Assembly: GCA_046727955.1 (NCBI GenBank)
Contig: JBKPDO010000001.1
Coordinates: 1-50,717 of the forward strand
Reading direction: 5' to 3'
Source: DASVXQ01 sp046727955
GTDB lineage: Bacteria; Actinomycetota; CALGFH01
Length of the DNA: 50,717 nucleotides
Every line of letters starts with the position of its first letter. The stretch's first letter is position 1. A program made the position numbers and the translations under genes. Positions 42,276 through 50,506 of the stretch are shown here, piece after piece. The notes beneath the pieces are model-generated. The model searched no databases and was not told the DNA's origin. It saw nothing but the letters and a program-made list of their open reading frames with translations.

Positions 42276-43111
42276 GTGGAAATTGACTCGCCACCGGTCA
42301 GGCGCGCGTGGGATGCTGTCGAGTTCGTGCGTATTTATTGGGTCTTGCTCCTGGCCGGCTGCCAGCGCCAGGCCGCCTACCGCCTGGCGCTGGTCAGCGG
42401 CCTTCTCACCAACGGATTCTTCGGAATAGTGCGGACGGCCGTATTCCTCGCCCTGTACCACGACCGCGGGCTGGTCGCCGGCCTGGGCTTCAGCGATGCG
42501 CTGACCTACACGTGGCTGCTGGAAGCGCTCTTCCCGGTGGTCTGGGCGACGTGGGTATGGGAGTTCCCCGAGAGCGTCCGCTCCGGCGACTTCGCCGTCG
42601 AACTATTGCGTCCGGGTGACCCCTACCTGCGCATCGCCGCCTTCGACCTCGGCCGCAGCCTCAACCTGCTGGTCACCCGGTCTGTGCCCGTGGTCGCCGT
42701 GGCCGCCGCCGTACTGCCGCTCCACCTGCCGGCAAGCCCAGGCGGTGTCCTGGCGCTTGCGGCCAGCGTGGCGCTCGCGGTCGCCATCGCCTTCCAGATG
42801 CGCTTCCTATTCGGCGTGGCGGCCTTCTGGACACCCGACTACCGAGCGGTCTACAGCCTCGTCAGCCCGCTGCTCTACCTGGCCATGGGCTTCGTGATCC
42901 CGGTCGACTACTTTCCCGCCGCGCTAAGCTAAGGGGACTGGCGCAGGCGAGCCCGCTGTACTCGATGATGATGGCCCCCGTCCGCGTCGCCATCGGCCGC
43001 GGCGCGGCGGTGGCTCTGGCTGGTCAGGTCTTCTGGCTGTTGACGCTCGCGACGGTGAGTCGCTCGATGCTCGCCGTGGCGAGCCGGCGCCTCGTGGTGC
43101 ACGGAGGTTGA
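42276..43111 (+). pseudogene. ABC-2 type exporter permease, broken by 5-bp tandem duplication
   Basis: The GTG at 42276 opens a membrane protein (LTNGFFGIVRTAVFLALYHD, EFPESVRSGDFAVELLRPGDP, ALGFVIPVDYFPAAL) of the ABC-2 (PF06182-type) family. The frame stops at 42932. The sequence there reads GCGCTAAGCTAAGGGG, a head-to-tail copy of CTAAG. Removing one copy restores the frame: PAALRGLAQASPLYSMMMAP through VASRRLVVHGG to the TGA at 43109-43111, 4 bases before the next gene. No ATP-binding subunit gene is nearby. Confidence 0.88.
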
Positions 43112-43115
43112 CGAC

Positions 43116-43932
43116 ATGACCGTGAGCGTGTCCCGCACGTACCTGGAGCTCACCCTGGCGTCCCTGCGCGGCAACGTCCAGCGCCCCGCGACGCTGGTCG
43201 TGCGCGCCCGCCGTGGGCACTGGGCTCATCTCGATCGTGGAGATGATCGGCGTCGTGCTGCTGCTGGACCGCTTCGGCAGCATCGGCGGCTGGCACGCGT
43301 CCGAGGTCGTGCTGCTGGTCGGGCTGGGCGCCTGCGGGCAGGCGCTGGCGCTGGCGCTCGGCAACCGCCTCGAGCCGGACAACATCTCGCTGCTGCTCCG
43401 CAGGGGCACCTTCGACCAGGTGCTCACCCGCCCGGTGTCGCCGCTCGGCTGGGTCGTGTCCAGCTATATCGATATCCGCTACGCCGGCCGGCTGCTCGCG
43501 GGCGTCGGCATGCTGGTCTGGGCGGGACAGCGCGCTGGAGTCGCCTGGACGCTGCCGCACCTGGGCGTTGCCGCGCTGGCGATCGCCTGCTGCGCGGTGG
43601 TCGTGTTCGCGGTCCTGGTGGCCGGGGCGGCGCTCACCTTCTACACGGTGCAGGGCAGCGAGGCCGTCAACGTCGCCCTGTTCGGCGGGCCGTACCTGAG
43701 CGGCTACCCCATGCAGATCTACGGCTCGGCCATCCGCATCCTGTTCACCTGGCTGCTGCCGTTCGGCCTGACCGTGTACGTGCCGGCGCTCACTCTGCTT
43801 GGCCGCGCCGGTCCGCCGGGCCTGGATGCGGGCCTGCTGTGGATGACGCCGCTGGCCGCCGCGTGGACCGCCGCCCTGGCGCGGATCGCCTGGCGCCAGG
43901 CGATCCGCCACTACGTCGGGGCGGGCTCGTGA
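43116..43932 (+). pseudogene. Second ABC-2 type permease, frameshifted near N-terminus
   Basis: The ATG at 43116 starts MTVSVSRTYLELTLASLRGN and continues QRPATLVV. The remainder of the protein, with about six helices (GTGLISIVEMIGVVLLLDRF to the stop at 43932), is in another frame from about 43213. The break is somewhere in 43195-43213. The body is otherwise intact: LEPDNISLLLRRGTFDQVL and GYPMQIYGSAIRILFTWLLP are typical. A late start at the GTG 43213 would remove the cytoplasmic start of the protein. The partner permease is broken too, so the exporter is dead or dying. Confidence 0.75.
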
Positions 43933-43954
43933 CCCGCCGGACCGCCTGGCCTGC

Positions 43955-44047
43955 CTAGAAGCGCCGGCGCGACACCCGCCGTGCGGTGCGCCGTCCCGCG
44001 CGCCGCCCGGTGCGCCGCACGACCCGGCGAGTCGGTCCAAGCAGCAT
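43955..44047 (-). CDS. Very short arginine-rich protein (30 residues)
   Basis: The ATG at 44047 has GGAGGACGAC directly upstream, an ideal ribosome site, in the gap behind the DUF6325 gene (28 bases downstream of its stop). The product starts MLLGPTRRVVRRTGRRAG and is about half Arg, so it is strongly basic and could bind nucleic acid or membranes. Its translation signals and its position as the last gene of the DUF6325 unit argue for reality. No family is known to me. Confidence 0.5.
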   Translation of the reverse strand: MLLGPTRRVVRRTGRRAGRRTARRVSRRRF

Positions 44048-44074
44048 GTCGTCCTCCTTGCGTTGCTGACGGGC

Positions 44075-44611
44075 TCAGACGGCGTCGCCCTGGGCGGCCG
44101 CCAGCGCCTCGGCCTCCTCGGCCTTGACCAGACCCAGTGCAACCAGGTCCAGCGGGCTGATGAACTCCGCCGCCAGCCGGAACCCGCCGGCACGCGCGAT
44201 CGCGTCGCGCAGCGGGATCGCCCAGCGGTGCTCCAGCAGGATCAGCGCGGCCGCGGTGTCATTGGGGATCTCCGCCAGCACGTCCCAGGCCTCCTCGTCG
44301 CTGAACACCCCACCGCGTTCCTCGACAGTGCTCGCGCCCAGCTCGGCACCTGCCGCCATGCCTTCCTCACCCGCGGCGCCCAGCCCGACCAGCGCGCCCA
44401 CTTTGGCGCCGAACTCGGCCGCCTCCTCGCCGCTGAGCTGGCTCTGGTGCAGGGTCTGCACGTTGCCTTGAGCGTCCTTGTGGACCGCCAGCGCGTCGAT
44501 CACCCGCACCAGGTCGTTGTCCTTGAGCCGTTGGAGCTCCCCGCGGATCTCCCCCTGGAAGTTGGGCTGGCTGAAGCCGAGCACCAGCAGCTGCACCGGT
44601 CCGATCGCCAT
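44075..44611 (-). CDS. DUF6325/DUF1269-like protein
   Basis: 178 residues from the ATG at 44611; GAGGAGG lies five bases upstream. The start MAIGPVQLLVLGFSQPNFQG with RLKDNDLVRVIDALAVHKDAQG matches the DUF6325 family of actinobacterial proteins, and the middle has the Gly-rich GALVGLGAAGEEG. The C-terminus ends in acidic helices. Function unknown; these genes often lie in stress or dormancy gene groups. Two palindromic sites (44921-44937, 44977-44993) lie upstream, beyond the DUF7144 remnant. Confidence 0.8.
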   Translation of the reverse strand: MAIGPVQLLVLGFSQPNFQGEIRGELQRLKDNDLVRVIDALAVHKDAQGNVQTLHQSQLSGEEAAEFGAKVGALVGLGAAGEEGMAAGAELGASTVEERGGVFSDEEAWDVLAEIPNDTAAALILLEHRWAIPLRDAIARAGGFRLAAEFISPLDLVALGLVKAEEAEALAAAQGDAV

Positions 44612-44640
44612 ACCGGCCTCCTCTCTTGGTCTCTCCTGGT

Positions 44641-44816
44641 TCAGGTAGTGACTTCGCGGCCGTGGGCCACCAGCGCCCAGATCACGAACACGTCCAGAGC
44701 GATGACCAGCAGCGACCACAGCGGGTAGTGGCGAACACGATGAAGCCGACCGCCCAGCCGTTGGCCTCCTCGGACCTGTCTGCCGACCGGTACCGTGGGG
44801 AGACCTGCTCGGTCAT
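44641..44816 (-). pseudogene. DUF7144 copy with its middle deleted
   Basis: The ATG at 44816 starts MTEQVSPRYRSADRSEEANG and WAVGFIVFA, then the frame jumps to the tail HYPLWSLLVIALDVFVIWAL, VAHGREVTT. Compared with the intact copy at 1-378, everything between the FVVFAG-type start and the YYPFWSLL-type tail is lost, about 250 bases, and the join is out of frame. The tail is read only in another frame that ends at the TGA 44641-44643. This is a clean internal deletion. Confidence 0.9.
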
Positions 44817-44920
44817 CTGCCGATCTTCCCCTCCTGTGCTTGCGTTCTCCGGCCAGCCGCGCGGGCGGACCGGGCTGGACCGTCAGCGGGAACCGTCGCA
44901 CCGAGCCGGGTGAGCAGTCA

Positions 44921-44937
44921 TCACCCACAAGGGGTGA
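44921..44937. promoter_or_regulatory. 17-bp palindrome, copy 1
   Basis: TCACCCACAAGGGGTGA is a perfect TCACCC-N5-GGGTGA site, upstream of the DUF7144 remnant and DUF6325 gene. Confidence 0.65.
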
Positions 44938-44976
44938 AAAGTGCTCCCCACGGGAACGATCGGCGGCCGCGCGGAG

Positions 44977-44993
44977 TCATCCCGAGAGGGTGA
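44977..44993. promoter_or_regulatory. 17-bp palindrome, copy 2
   Basis: TCATCCCGAGAGGGTGA has the same length and spacing as copy 1 with one arm mismatch. It lies 40 bases further from the minus-strand genes and upstream of the plus-strand remnant at 45058. Confidence 0.55.
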
Positions 44994-45057
44994 TGGCTGA
45001 GCGCGCCGGCCTGTCACTGCCGCCTGGACGAAGGAGGCGCTTCGTCTAAGGCAGTCG

Positions 45058-45284
45058 ATGTCGGCGCAAGCAGGCTCCTCGGTGGGACTTACCGCAGGCC
45101 TGGCCGCGGTCGTGGCCGCCGTGCTGGTTGTCGGCGGGCGGCTCTCGGGCTGGTTGACCCCGACGTCCTCATCGAGCTGCTGGGCATCGCCGCTTCGCGC
45201 ACGCTTGGCGGCGCACCTCAGGCGCGCCGCGTCAATGTCCCGTTCGTCTCGTTTCTCTATCTGGGAATCACCCGCCGCAGGTGA
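45058..45284 (+). pseudogene. Frameshifted small membrane protein
   Basis: The ATG at 45058 (TAAGG six bases upstream) opens MSAQAGSSVGLTAGLAAVVA, a membrane-like segment. The continuation with protein-like content is in the next frame (LVDPDVLIELLGIAASRTLG, then RVNVPFVSFLYLGITRRR and TGA at 45284). The shift is near 45150. Family not recognised. The end overlaps the palindrome at 45268-45284. Confidence 0.5.
45268..45284. promoter_or_regulatory. 17-bp palindrome, copy 3
   Basis: TCACCCGCCGCAGGTGA, one mismatch in the right arm, about 120 bases upstream of the membrane protein start at 45406. Confidence 0.6.
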
Positions 45285-45405
45285 TGACCGATCGCTCAAG
45301 GCTGGAGAGACTGCCGATGACAGCGATGTCGGGATGTTCGGCTTCAGCTCGACCCGGCGGTGCTGGAGGTCGGCGGAGATAGAGAGGTAGAGGGATGGTG
45401 ACGCG

Positions 45406-46749
45406 ATGCCGGAGCAACCTCCCATGAGCGGCGACGAGCGCGCGGAGCTGGAGCGGCTGCGGGCCGAGGTGGCGGGGTTGCGCTCGCGGCAGAGGGCCAG
45501 GGTGGCCGCGGCTGGGCGGGCGGCGCGGCAGCGGTGGCGTACGATCGTGGCCACCCTGCTGATCGTGCTCGCCTGCGTGCTGGCGCCGCTGTCGGTAGCG
45601 GCGGTGTGGACCAGGAACCTGGTGGGCAATACCGACCGGTATGTGCAGACGGTGGCGCCGCTGGCCAGTGACCCCGACGTCCAGAACGCCATCGCTGATC
45701 AGATCACCGCGCAGATCTTCACCTACATCGACGTCAACGGCGTGACCACCCAAGCCGTCAACGCGCTGGCCAGCCGAGGGCTGCCCCCGCGGGTCGCCGA
45801 CCAGCTGCGAGGGCTTGCCGGTCCGGTCGCCAGCGGGGTCCAGAGCTTCACCCGCACCCAGGTCGGCAAGATCGTGCAGAGCGACGCGTTCGCCACCGCG
45901 TGGGTGCAGGCCAACCGGGCCGCCCACGCCGCGCTGGTCAAGGCGCTGACCGGCGAGGGCGGCGGGGCGGTCACGGTCAAGGACAACACCGTCAGTATCA
46001 ACCTGGCGCCGTTCGTCCAGACGGTCAAGCAGCAGCTGGTCGCCGCGGGGTTCAGCCTGGCCGCGCGGATCCCGCCGGTGAACGCCTCCTTCGTGCTGTT
46101 CCAGTCAGCCGACATCGCCAAGGCGCAGCGGGGCTTCGACCTGCTCAACACCATGGCGATCTGGCTGCCGATCATCGTGCTGGTGCTCATCGCGGTCGGC
46201 GTCTACGTCGCCAAGGACCACCGCCGCGCCCTGGTCGGCGCGGGCCTGGGGCTGGCCACAGGCATGATCGTGCTGGCGCTGGGGCTGGCGCTGTTCCGGT
46301 CGGCCTACCTCAACGCGGTGCCCGCCAACGTGCTGCCCCATGATGCCGCGGCGGTGCTGTACGACACCATCGTGCGGTTCCTGCGCCTTGGGCTGCGCGC
46401 CGTGCTGGTCCTGGGGTTGGTGGTGGCCATCGGGGCCTTCCTGACCGGCCCATCGGTCACGGCCGTGCGCGCCCGCCAGGGCCTGGCGCACGGGATCGGC
46501 TGGCTGCGCGGTGGCGCGGAGCGGGCGGGGTTGCGCACCGGCCCGGTGGGGACCTGGGTGTACGCCAACAAGCGGGCCCTGCGCATCGGCGCGGTCGCCG
46601 TGGCCGGCCTGGCGCTGGTGTTCTGGAGTCGGCCAACCGGCAAGGTGATCATCCTGCTGGCCGTGCTGCTGCTGGTCGCGCTCGCGCTTATCGAGTTCCT
46701 CGGACGGCCACCCGCGCGCGCACGCGCGGTCTCGACAACCCAGACGTGA
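45406..46749 (+). CDS. Conserved actinobacterial integral membrane protein
   Basis: 447 residues. An N-terminal charged coiled-coil-like stretch (8-45) precedes the first helix (WRTIVATLLIVLACVLAPLS). A large outer domain follows (70-245; WTRNLVGNTDRYVQTVAPLA, then ALASRGLPPRVADQLRGLA), then a cluster of five further helices to the C-terminus (MAIWLPIIVLVLIAVGVYVA and others). The layout resembles a widespread family of unknown function in Actinomycetota. The ribosome site is weak. Palindromic sites lie upstream (45268) and just downstream (46766, 46823). Confidence 0.8.
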   Translation: MPEQPPMSGDERAELERLRAEVAGLRSRQRARVAAAGRAARQRWRTIVATLLIVLACVLAPLSVAAVWTRNLVGNTDRYVQTVAPLASDPDVQNAIADQITAQIFTYIDVNGVTTQAVNALASRGLPPRVADQLRGLAGPVASGVQSFTRTQVGKIVQSDAFATAWVQANRAAHAALVKALTGEGGGAVTVKDNTVSINLAPFVQTVKQQLVAAGFSLAARIPPVNASFVLFQSADIAKAQRGFDLLNTMAIWLPIIVLVLIAVGVYVAKDHRRALVGAGLGLATGMIVLALGLALFRSAYLNAVPANVLPHDAAAVLYDTIVRFLRLGLRAVLVLGLVVAIGAFLTGPSVTAVRARQGLAHGIGWLRGGAERAGLRTGPVGTWVYANKRALRIGAVAVAGLALVFWSRPTGKVIILLAVLLLVALALIEFLGRPPARARAVSTTQT

Positions 46750-46765
46750 ATCGGGCTGCAAGGAA

Positions 46766-46782
46766 TCACTCGCCACGGGTGA
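46766..46782. promoter_or_regulatory. 17-bp palindrome, copy 4
   Basis: TCACTCGCCACGGGTGA, one arm mismatch. It lies between two convergent genes, so it could also act as a short terminator hairpin. Confidence 0.5.
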
Positions 46783-46822
46783 TGACGGGTCCAGACCGTA
46801 GAGGGCGAGCGGCGCCGATTCC

Positions 46823-46839
46823 TCACCCGAAGGTGGTGA
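46823..46839. promoter_or_regulatory. 17-bp palindrome, copy 5
   Basis: TCACCCGAAGGTGGTGA, one arm mismatch, 14 bases before the stop of the SHOCT gene on the other strand. Confidence 0.5.
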
Positions 46840-46852
46840 GCTAGTGCTCAGC

Positions 46853-47251
46853 TCAGGAGAGGGCTTTGGCCTTCAGTCGGTCGAACTCCGACTGGTCGAT
46901 CGTACCGGCGTCGAGCAGCTCCTTCGCTCGGGCGATCTGCTCGGCGGGCGTCCCGTCGCCGCTGGTCGCGACGCTTCGAACGTAGCCGGCGAACTGCTCC
47001 TGAGTTTGCTCCTGCCGAGCCGCGGCCCGCTCGGCCATTCCCCGCCCGCGGGTGAGGAAGTAGACGAGCGCAGCCAGGAAGGGCAGGAACACGAGGAAAA
47101 CCACCCACAGTGTCTTGGCCACACCCGAAAGCGATCGATCGCGGAACAGGTCGGTAAGAATGTTCGCCAAGACGATGATCCAGATGAACAGGAAGAAGAA
47201 CCACAGCATCGACCAGAAGATATCCATGAACGAGACGTCGGCGAGTATCAC
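46853..47251 (-). CDS. PLDc_N/SHOCT-domain membrane protein
   Basis: 132 residues. The GTG at 47251 has AAGGAG six bases upstream, better than the ATGs at 47269 and 47302. Two helices (MLWFFFLFIWIIVLANILTD and TLWVVFLVFLPFLAALVYFL) of the PLDc_N type precede a short linker and a C-terminal SHOCT unit (IARAKELLDAGTIDQSEFDR). Such proteins are common in stress gene groups, with roles unknown. A palindrome lies 67 bases upstream (47318-47334). Confidence 0.87.
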   Translation of the reverse strand: MILADVSFMDIFWSMLWFFFLFIWIIVLANILTDLFRDRSLSGVAKTLWVVFLVFLPFLAALVYFLTRGRGMAERAAARQEQTQEQFAGYVRSVATSGDGTPAEQIARAKELLDAGTIDQSEFDRLKAKALS

Positions 47252-47317
47252 GCTGCACTCCTTCTGCATTTCGACTGCCAACATTGCGGACGCTATAGCC
47301 ACACGAACACGCAGGCA

Positions 47318-47334
47318 TCACCCGTTTGTGATGA
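47318..47334. promoter_or_regulatory. 17-bp palindrome, copy 6 (weak)
   Basis: TCACCCGTTTGTGATGA, two mismatches in the right arm, upstream of the SHOCT gene. Confidence 0.5.
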
Positions 47335-47351
47335 AGTTGCTTCGGCTCAGC

Positions 47352-47478
47352 CTAGCGACGGTGCGCCGCGACCTCGAAAGCCGTGCGCGTGGAGGTCTTC
47401 TCGAAGATCAGGGCGATGTTCATGCCAACCAGGCGCGGCCGCTCGTAGCCTCGTACTTGGCCGCCTTCAGCTCAGCCG
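47352..47478 (-). pseudogene. Ornithine carbamoyltransferase fragment
   Basis: Two frames together read SAELKAAKYEAT and then RPRLVGMNIALIFEKTSTRT, AFEVAAHRR and a stop. This is the carbamoyl-phosphate-binding block of ornithine carbamoyltransferases (FEKTSTRT signature). A frameshift separates the halves, the Arg-Cys usually following STRT is missing, and neither the true start nor the rest of the gene is present. The fragment overlaps the end of the P-type ATPase gene in another frame. Confidence 0.85.
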
Positions 47479-50247
47479 ATATGTATGTGCGCCGGACAAT
47501 GCGGGCTTGGTTTCCACGGCGACACTGCGACGGTCGCGTTGCCGGATGACGAACTTGATCAGCTCCTCGACGACCACGAGGCTCGCCGCGAGCCCGATGC
47601 AGATCGACCACTGCGAGAAGCTCAGCTCAGTGGTGTGGAAGATCCGCTCCAGGAAACCGATCGTCGTGACCGCGATGATCGCCAGCAGCGAGATCCCGTA
47701 TCGGCGGAGCTGTGTGGCTCCGGGCAGCGCCGCCCGGTCGAAGATGGTGTTGCGCTGGTCGCGCGCCAGCAGACCGACCGCCAGATGGGACAACGACAGC
47801 GCCGTCAGCAGCATCGTCGAGGCGACGACGGCCCCGTCACTCGACTTCCCGATCTGGTAGGCAGCCAGCGCGCCCACCGTCATCACGAACCCCTGCACGC
47901 ACAGGCGGACCCAGTTCGCCGCCGAGAGCACGGGCGCGCCGACGGGACGGGGTGGACGATCCATCAGGCCGCCGGTGGGCTGGTCGAAGCCGAGCGCGAC
48001 CGCGATGGGAATGTCGATGACCATGTTCAGCCACAGGATCTGCAGAGGTGTCAGCGGGGTCCCGTTGGCGATGTTGAAGATGCCGGCGCCGATGAAGATG
48101 GCGATGTAGGCCACTAGCGTGGACATCTGGAACCGCAGGTACTTGAGCAGGTTGTCGTAGAGGGTGCGGCCGTACTGGACCGCGTTGACGATCGTGGCGA
48201 AGTTGTCGTCGGTCAGGATCATGACGGCGGCTTCCTTGGAGACCTCGGTGCCGGTGATGCCCATCGCGACACCGATGTCAGCGGCCTTGAGGGCGGGGGC
48301 GTCGTTCACCCCGTCCCCGGTCATCGCCACCACGTTGCCGGTCCGCTTGAGCAGCCGGACCAGGCGCAGCTTGTCCTCGGGGGCGACGCGGGCCACGACG
48401 CCGATCTGCGGCAGCTGCTGGAGCAGCTCGTCGTCGCTCATGGCCGCGAACTGGGTGCCGGTGATGGCGCGGCCCTCGATGCCCAGCTCTTCGGCGATCG
48501 CGGCCGCCGTGGTCGCGTGGTCGCCGGTGATCATCCGCACGCGGATGCCGGCGCTCTTGCACTCGGCGATCGCGGCCTTCGCCTCGGCCCTGGGGGGGTC
48601 GACGATCCCGACCATCGCGAGCAGGGTGAGGTCCTGCACAAGGCCGATCAGGTCCCCGTTGGCGTCGAACGACGCCGGGTCAAAGTCGCGTTGGGCCACT
48701 ACCATCACCCGCTCGCCCGCCTTGGCAATGCGGTCGTTGGCTCCGGTGGCCAGCGAGCGGTTCTGGTCGGTGACCGGCACCAGCGTCCCGTCGGGGTCCC
48801 GGTAGGAGCCCGCCCGCGAGATCAGCACGTCCGGCGCGCCCTTGACGTAGCACCGGACGACACGATCGCCTCCCGCGCCGGCCATCTCGTGGAAGGTCGC
48901 CATGAACTTGTAGTCAGAGTCGAAGGGGACCTCGGCGATCCTGGGGTAGCTGCTGCGGGTCTCCTCGACGTCGAGGCCGCCCTTGGCCGCGAGCACGATC
49001 AGGGCGCCCTCGGTGGGGTCGCCGATGAGGTTCTCGCCGTCCAGCACCGCGTCCGCGCACAGGATCATCGGCAGCAGGTACGGGTCCAGGTCGATGTGCG
49101 CTCCGCCGACGTGCTTGATCTCACCGTCGGTCCGGTAGCCCTCGCCCGAGACGGTGAAGCGGTGCTGCCCCGGGATCGCCAGCTCCCGGGCGGTCATCTT
49201 GTTCAACGTGAGCGTGCCGGTCTTGTCCGAGCAGATCACCGACGTGGAGCCCAGCGTCTCGACCGCCGGGAGGCGCTTGACGATGGCGTTGCGGCGGGCG
49301 ATCTCGCGCGTGCCGATGGACAAAAGCGCCGTGACCACCGCAGGGAGCCCGGTCGGGATCGCGGCGACGGCGAGTGCCACGCCGGTGATGAACAGCGTGT
49401 CGAACGACTTGCCGCGCACCAGCCCGAGCGCGATGACCAGCAGCAACGCCACCCCGGCGATCGCCGCGATGATCTTCGACAGGCCGTCGAGCTGCTTTTG
49501 CAGCGGCGTCTTGTCGGCCTCCGTCTTGGCGAGGAGATCCGCGATGTGGCCGATCTCGGTGTCCATTCCGGTGGCGGTGACGATCATCTCGCCCCGGCCA
49601 CGCGTGACGGAGGTGTTCATGTAGGCCATGCACGTGCGGTCCCCGAGCGGCACGTCGTCCCCGGGGACCGGCTCGGTGCTCTTGCCGACCGGCAGGCTCT
49701 CCCCCGTCAGCGCGGCCTCCTCGATCTCAAAGGTCGCCGCGACGCAGATGCGGCCGTCCGCCGGAACCCGGTTGCCCGCCTCCATCAGCACCACGTCGCC
49801 CGGCACCAGCTCTTCGGCGTCGATCTCGAGCGCCTGGCCGTCCCGCCGGACCCGAGCCACGGTCTTGAGCATCTGCGAAAGCGCCTTGACGCTCTGTTCC
49901 GCCTTGGCCTCCTGGCGCAGACCGATCACCGCGTTGAAGACAGTGAGGCCCGCCAGGACGACGGCGGTCGCGACGTCTCCGGTGACGATCAGGCTGATCG
50001 CGGCCGCCGCGAGCAGGATGATCTGCATGAAGTCCCGGTACTGCCGCAGGAACGCCTGCAGCCCTGACTCCTTCTTCCCACCGGCGAGCCGGTTCGGGCC
50101 GTGCGACTGGAGCCGGCTGCGCGCTTCATCGACGCTGAGCCCACGCTCGACCTCGACGCCGAGCTCCCGGGCGACCGCGGATGCCTCGACCTGGTACCAG
50201 CCCGGTCGGGTGCGCACCTCGCCCTTTATCTCTTGGCTCAAAGCCAC
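47467..50247 (-). CDS. P-type cation-transporting ATPase (calcium-pump/CtpF-like)
   Basis: 926 residues. The GTG at 50247 follows GGAGGGGG by about five bases; an ATG at 50265 is in frame without support. The cation-ATPase N domain is followed by the ALTGESLPV actuator motif (180-187), the phosphorylated D341 in ICSDKTGTLT, KGAPD in the nucleotide domain and MTGDGVNDAP in the hinge. The helix-4 ion-site motif, PEGLP in many type II pumps, here is PTGLP (298-302), so the key Glu is Thr. Ten helices are expected. It exports or imports a cation (calcium, manganese, magnesium or an alkali metal); the specificity cannot be fixed. It lies behind a TCACCT-N5-AGGTGA site. Confidence 0.93.
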   Translation of the reverse strand: MALSQEIKGEVRTRPGWYQVEASAVARELGVEVERGLSVDEARSRLQSHGPNRLAGGKKESGLQAFLRQYRDFMQIILLAAAAISLIVTGDVATAVVLAGLTVFNAVIGLRQEAKAEQSVKALSQMLKTVARVRRDGQALEIDAEELVPGDVVLMEAGNRVPADGRICVAATFEIEEAALTGESLPVGKSTEPVPGDDVPLGDRTCMAYMNTSVTRGRGEMIVTATGMDTEIGHIADLLAKTEADKTPLQKQLDGLSKIIAAIAGVALLLVIALGLVRGKSFDTLFITGVALAVAAIPTGLPAVVTALLSIGTREIARRNAIVKRLPAVETLGSTSVICSDKTGTLTLNKMTARELAIPGQHRFTVSGEGYRTDGEIKHVGGAHIDLDPYLLPMILCADAVLDGENLIGDPTEGALIVLAAKGGLDVEETRSSYPRIAEVPFDSDYKFMATFHEMAGAGGDRVVRCYVKGAPDVLISRAGSYRDPDGTLVPVTDQNRSLATGANDRIAKAGERVMVVAQRDFDPASFDANGDLIGLVQDLTLLAMVGIVDPPRAEAKAAIAECKSAGIRVRMITGDHATTAAAIAEELGIEGRAITGTQFAAMSDDELLQQLPQIGVVARVAPEDKLRLVRLLKRTGNVVAMTGDGVNDAPALKAADIGVAMGITGTEVSKEAAVMILTDDNFATIVNAVQYGRTLYDNLLKYLRFQMSTLVAYIAIFIGAGIFNIANGTPLTPLQILWLNMVIDIPIAVALGFDQPTGGLMDRPPRPVGAPVLSAANWVRLCVQGFVMTVGALAAYQIGKSSDGAVVASTMLLTALSLSHLAVGLLARDQRNTIFDRAALPGATQLRRYGISLLAIIAVTTIGFLERIFHTTELSFSQWSICIGLAASLVVVEELIKFVIRQRDRRSVAVETKPALSGAHTYRLS

Positions 50248-50471
50248 CGTCTTCCCCCTCCACATCGACCGCTCAATTTGCTCCTGCAGATATTCAGGCT
50301 CATTCGCGGATGAGACGTCCTCACCCCATCGCGGATTTCACCTGGATAAGAGGCCAAAAGATGCGCGCATTCCGACCCAACGTCGATCAACCCCATGCCA
50401 TCGAGGCCACCAGGCCGTCCTCGCTCGGGACGTCTCTCGGTTGAGAGTGCGATTTGGTAACCGAGCGTGCC

Positions 50472-50488
50472 TCACCTATTCCAGGTGA
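50472..50488. promoter_or_regulatory. 17-bp palindrome, copy 7
   Basis: TCACCTATTCCAGGTGA has perfectly matching arms. It sits between the GH15 stop and the ATPase gene, about 225 bases upstream of the ATPase start. Confidence 0.6.
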
Positions 50489-50506
50489 TTTCGCTATCCG
50501 CCAGCG

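Noticed and set aside
46766..46839. Palindromes 4 and 5 as ordinary terminators
   Set aside because: Not fully excluded, but their exact 6-5-6 spacing matches the copies at gene fronts, so they are grouped with them at lower confidence.
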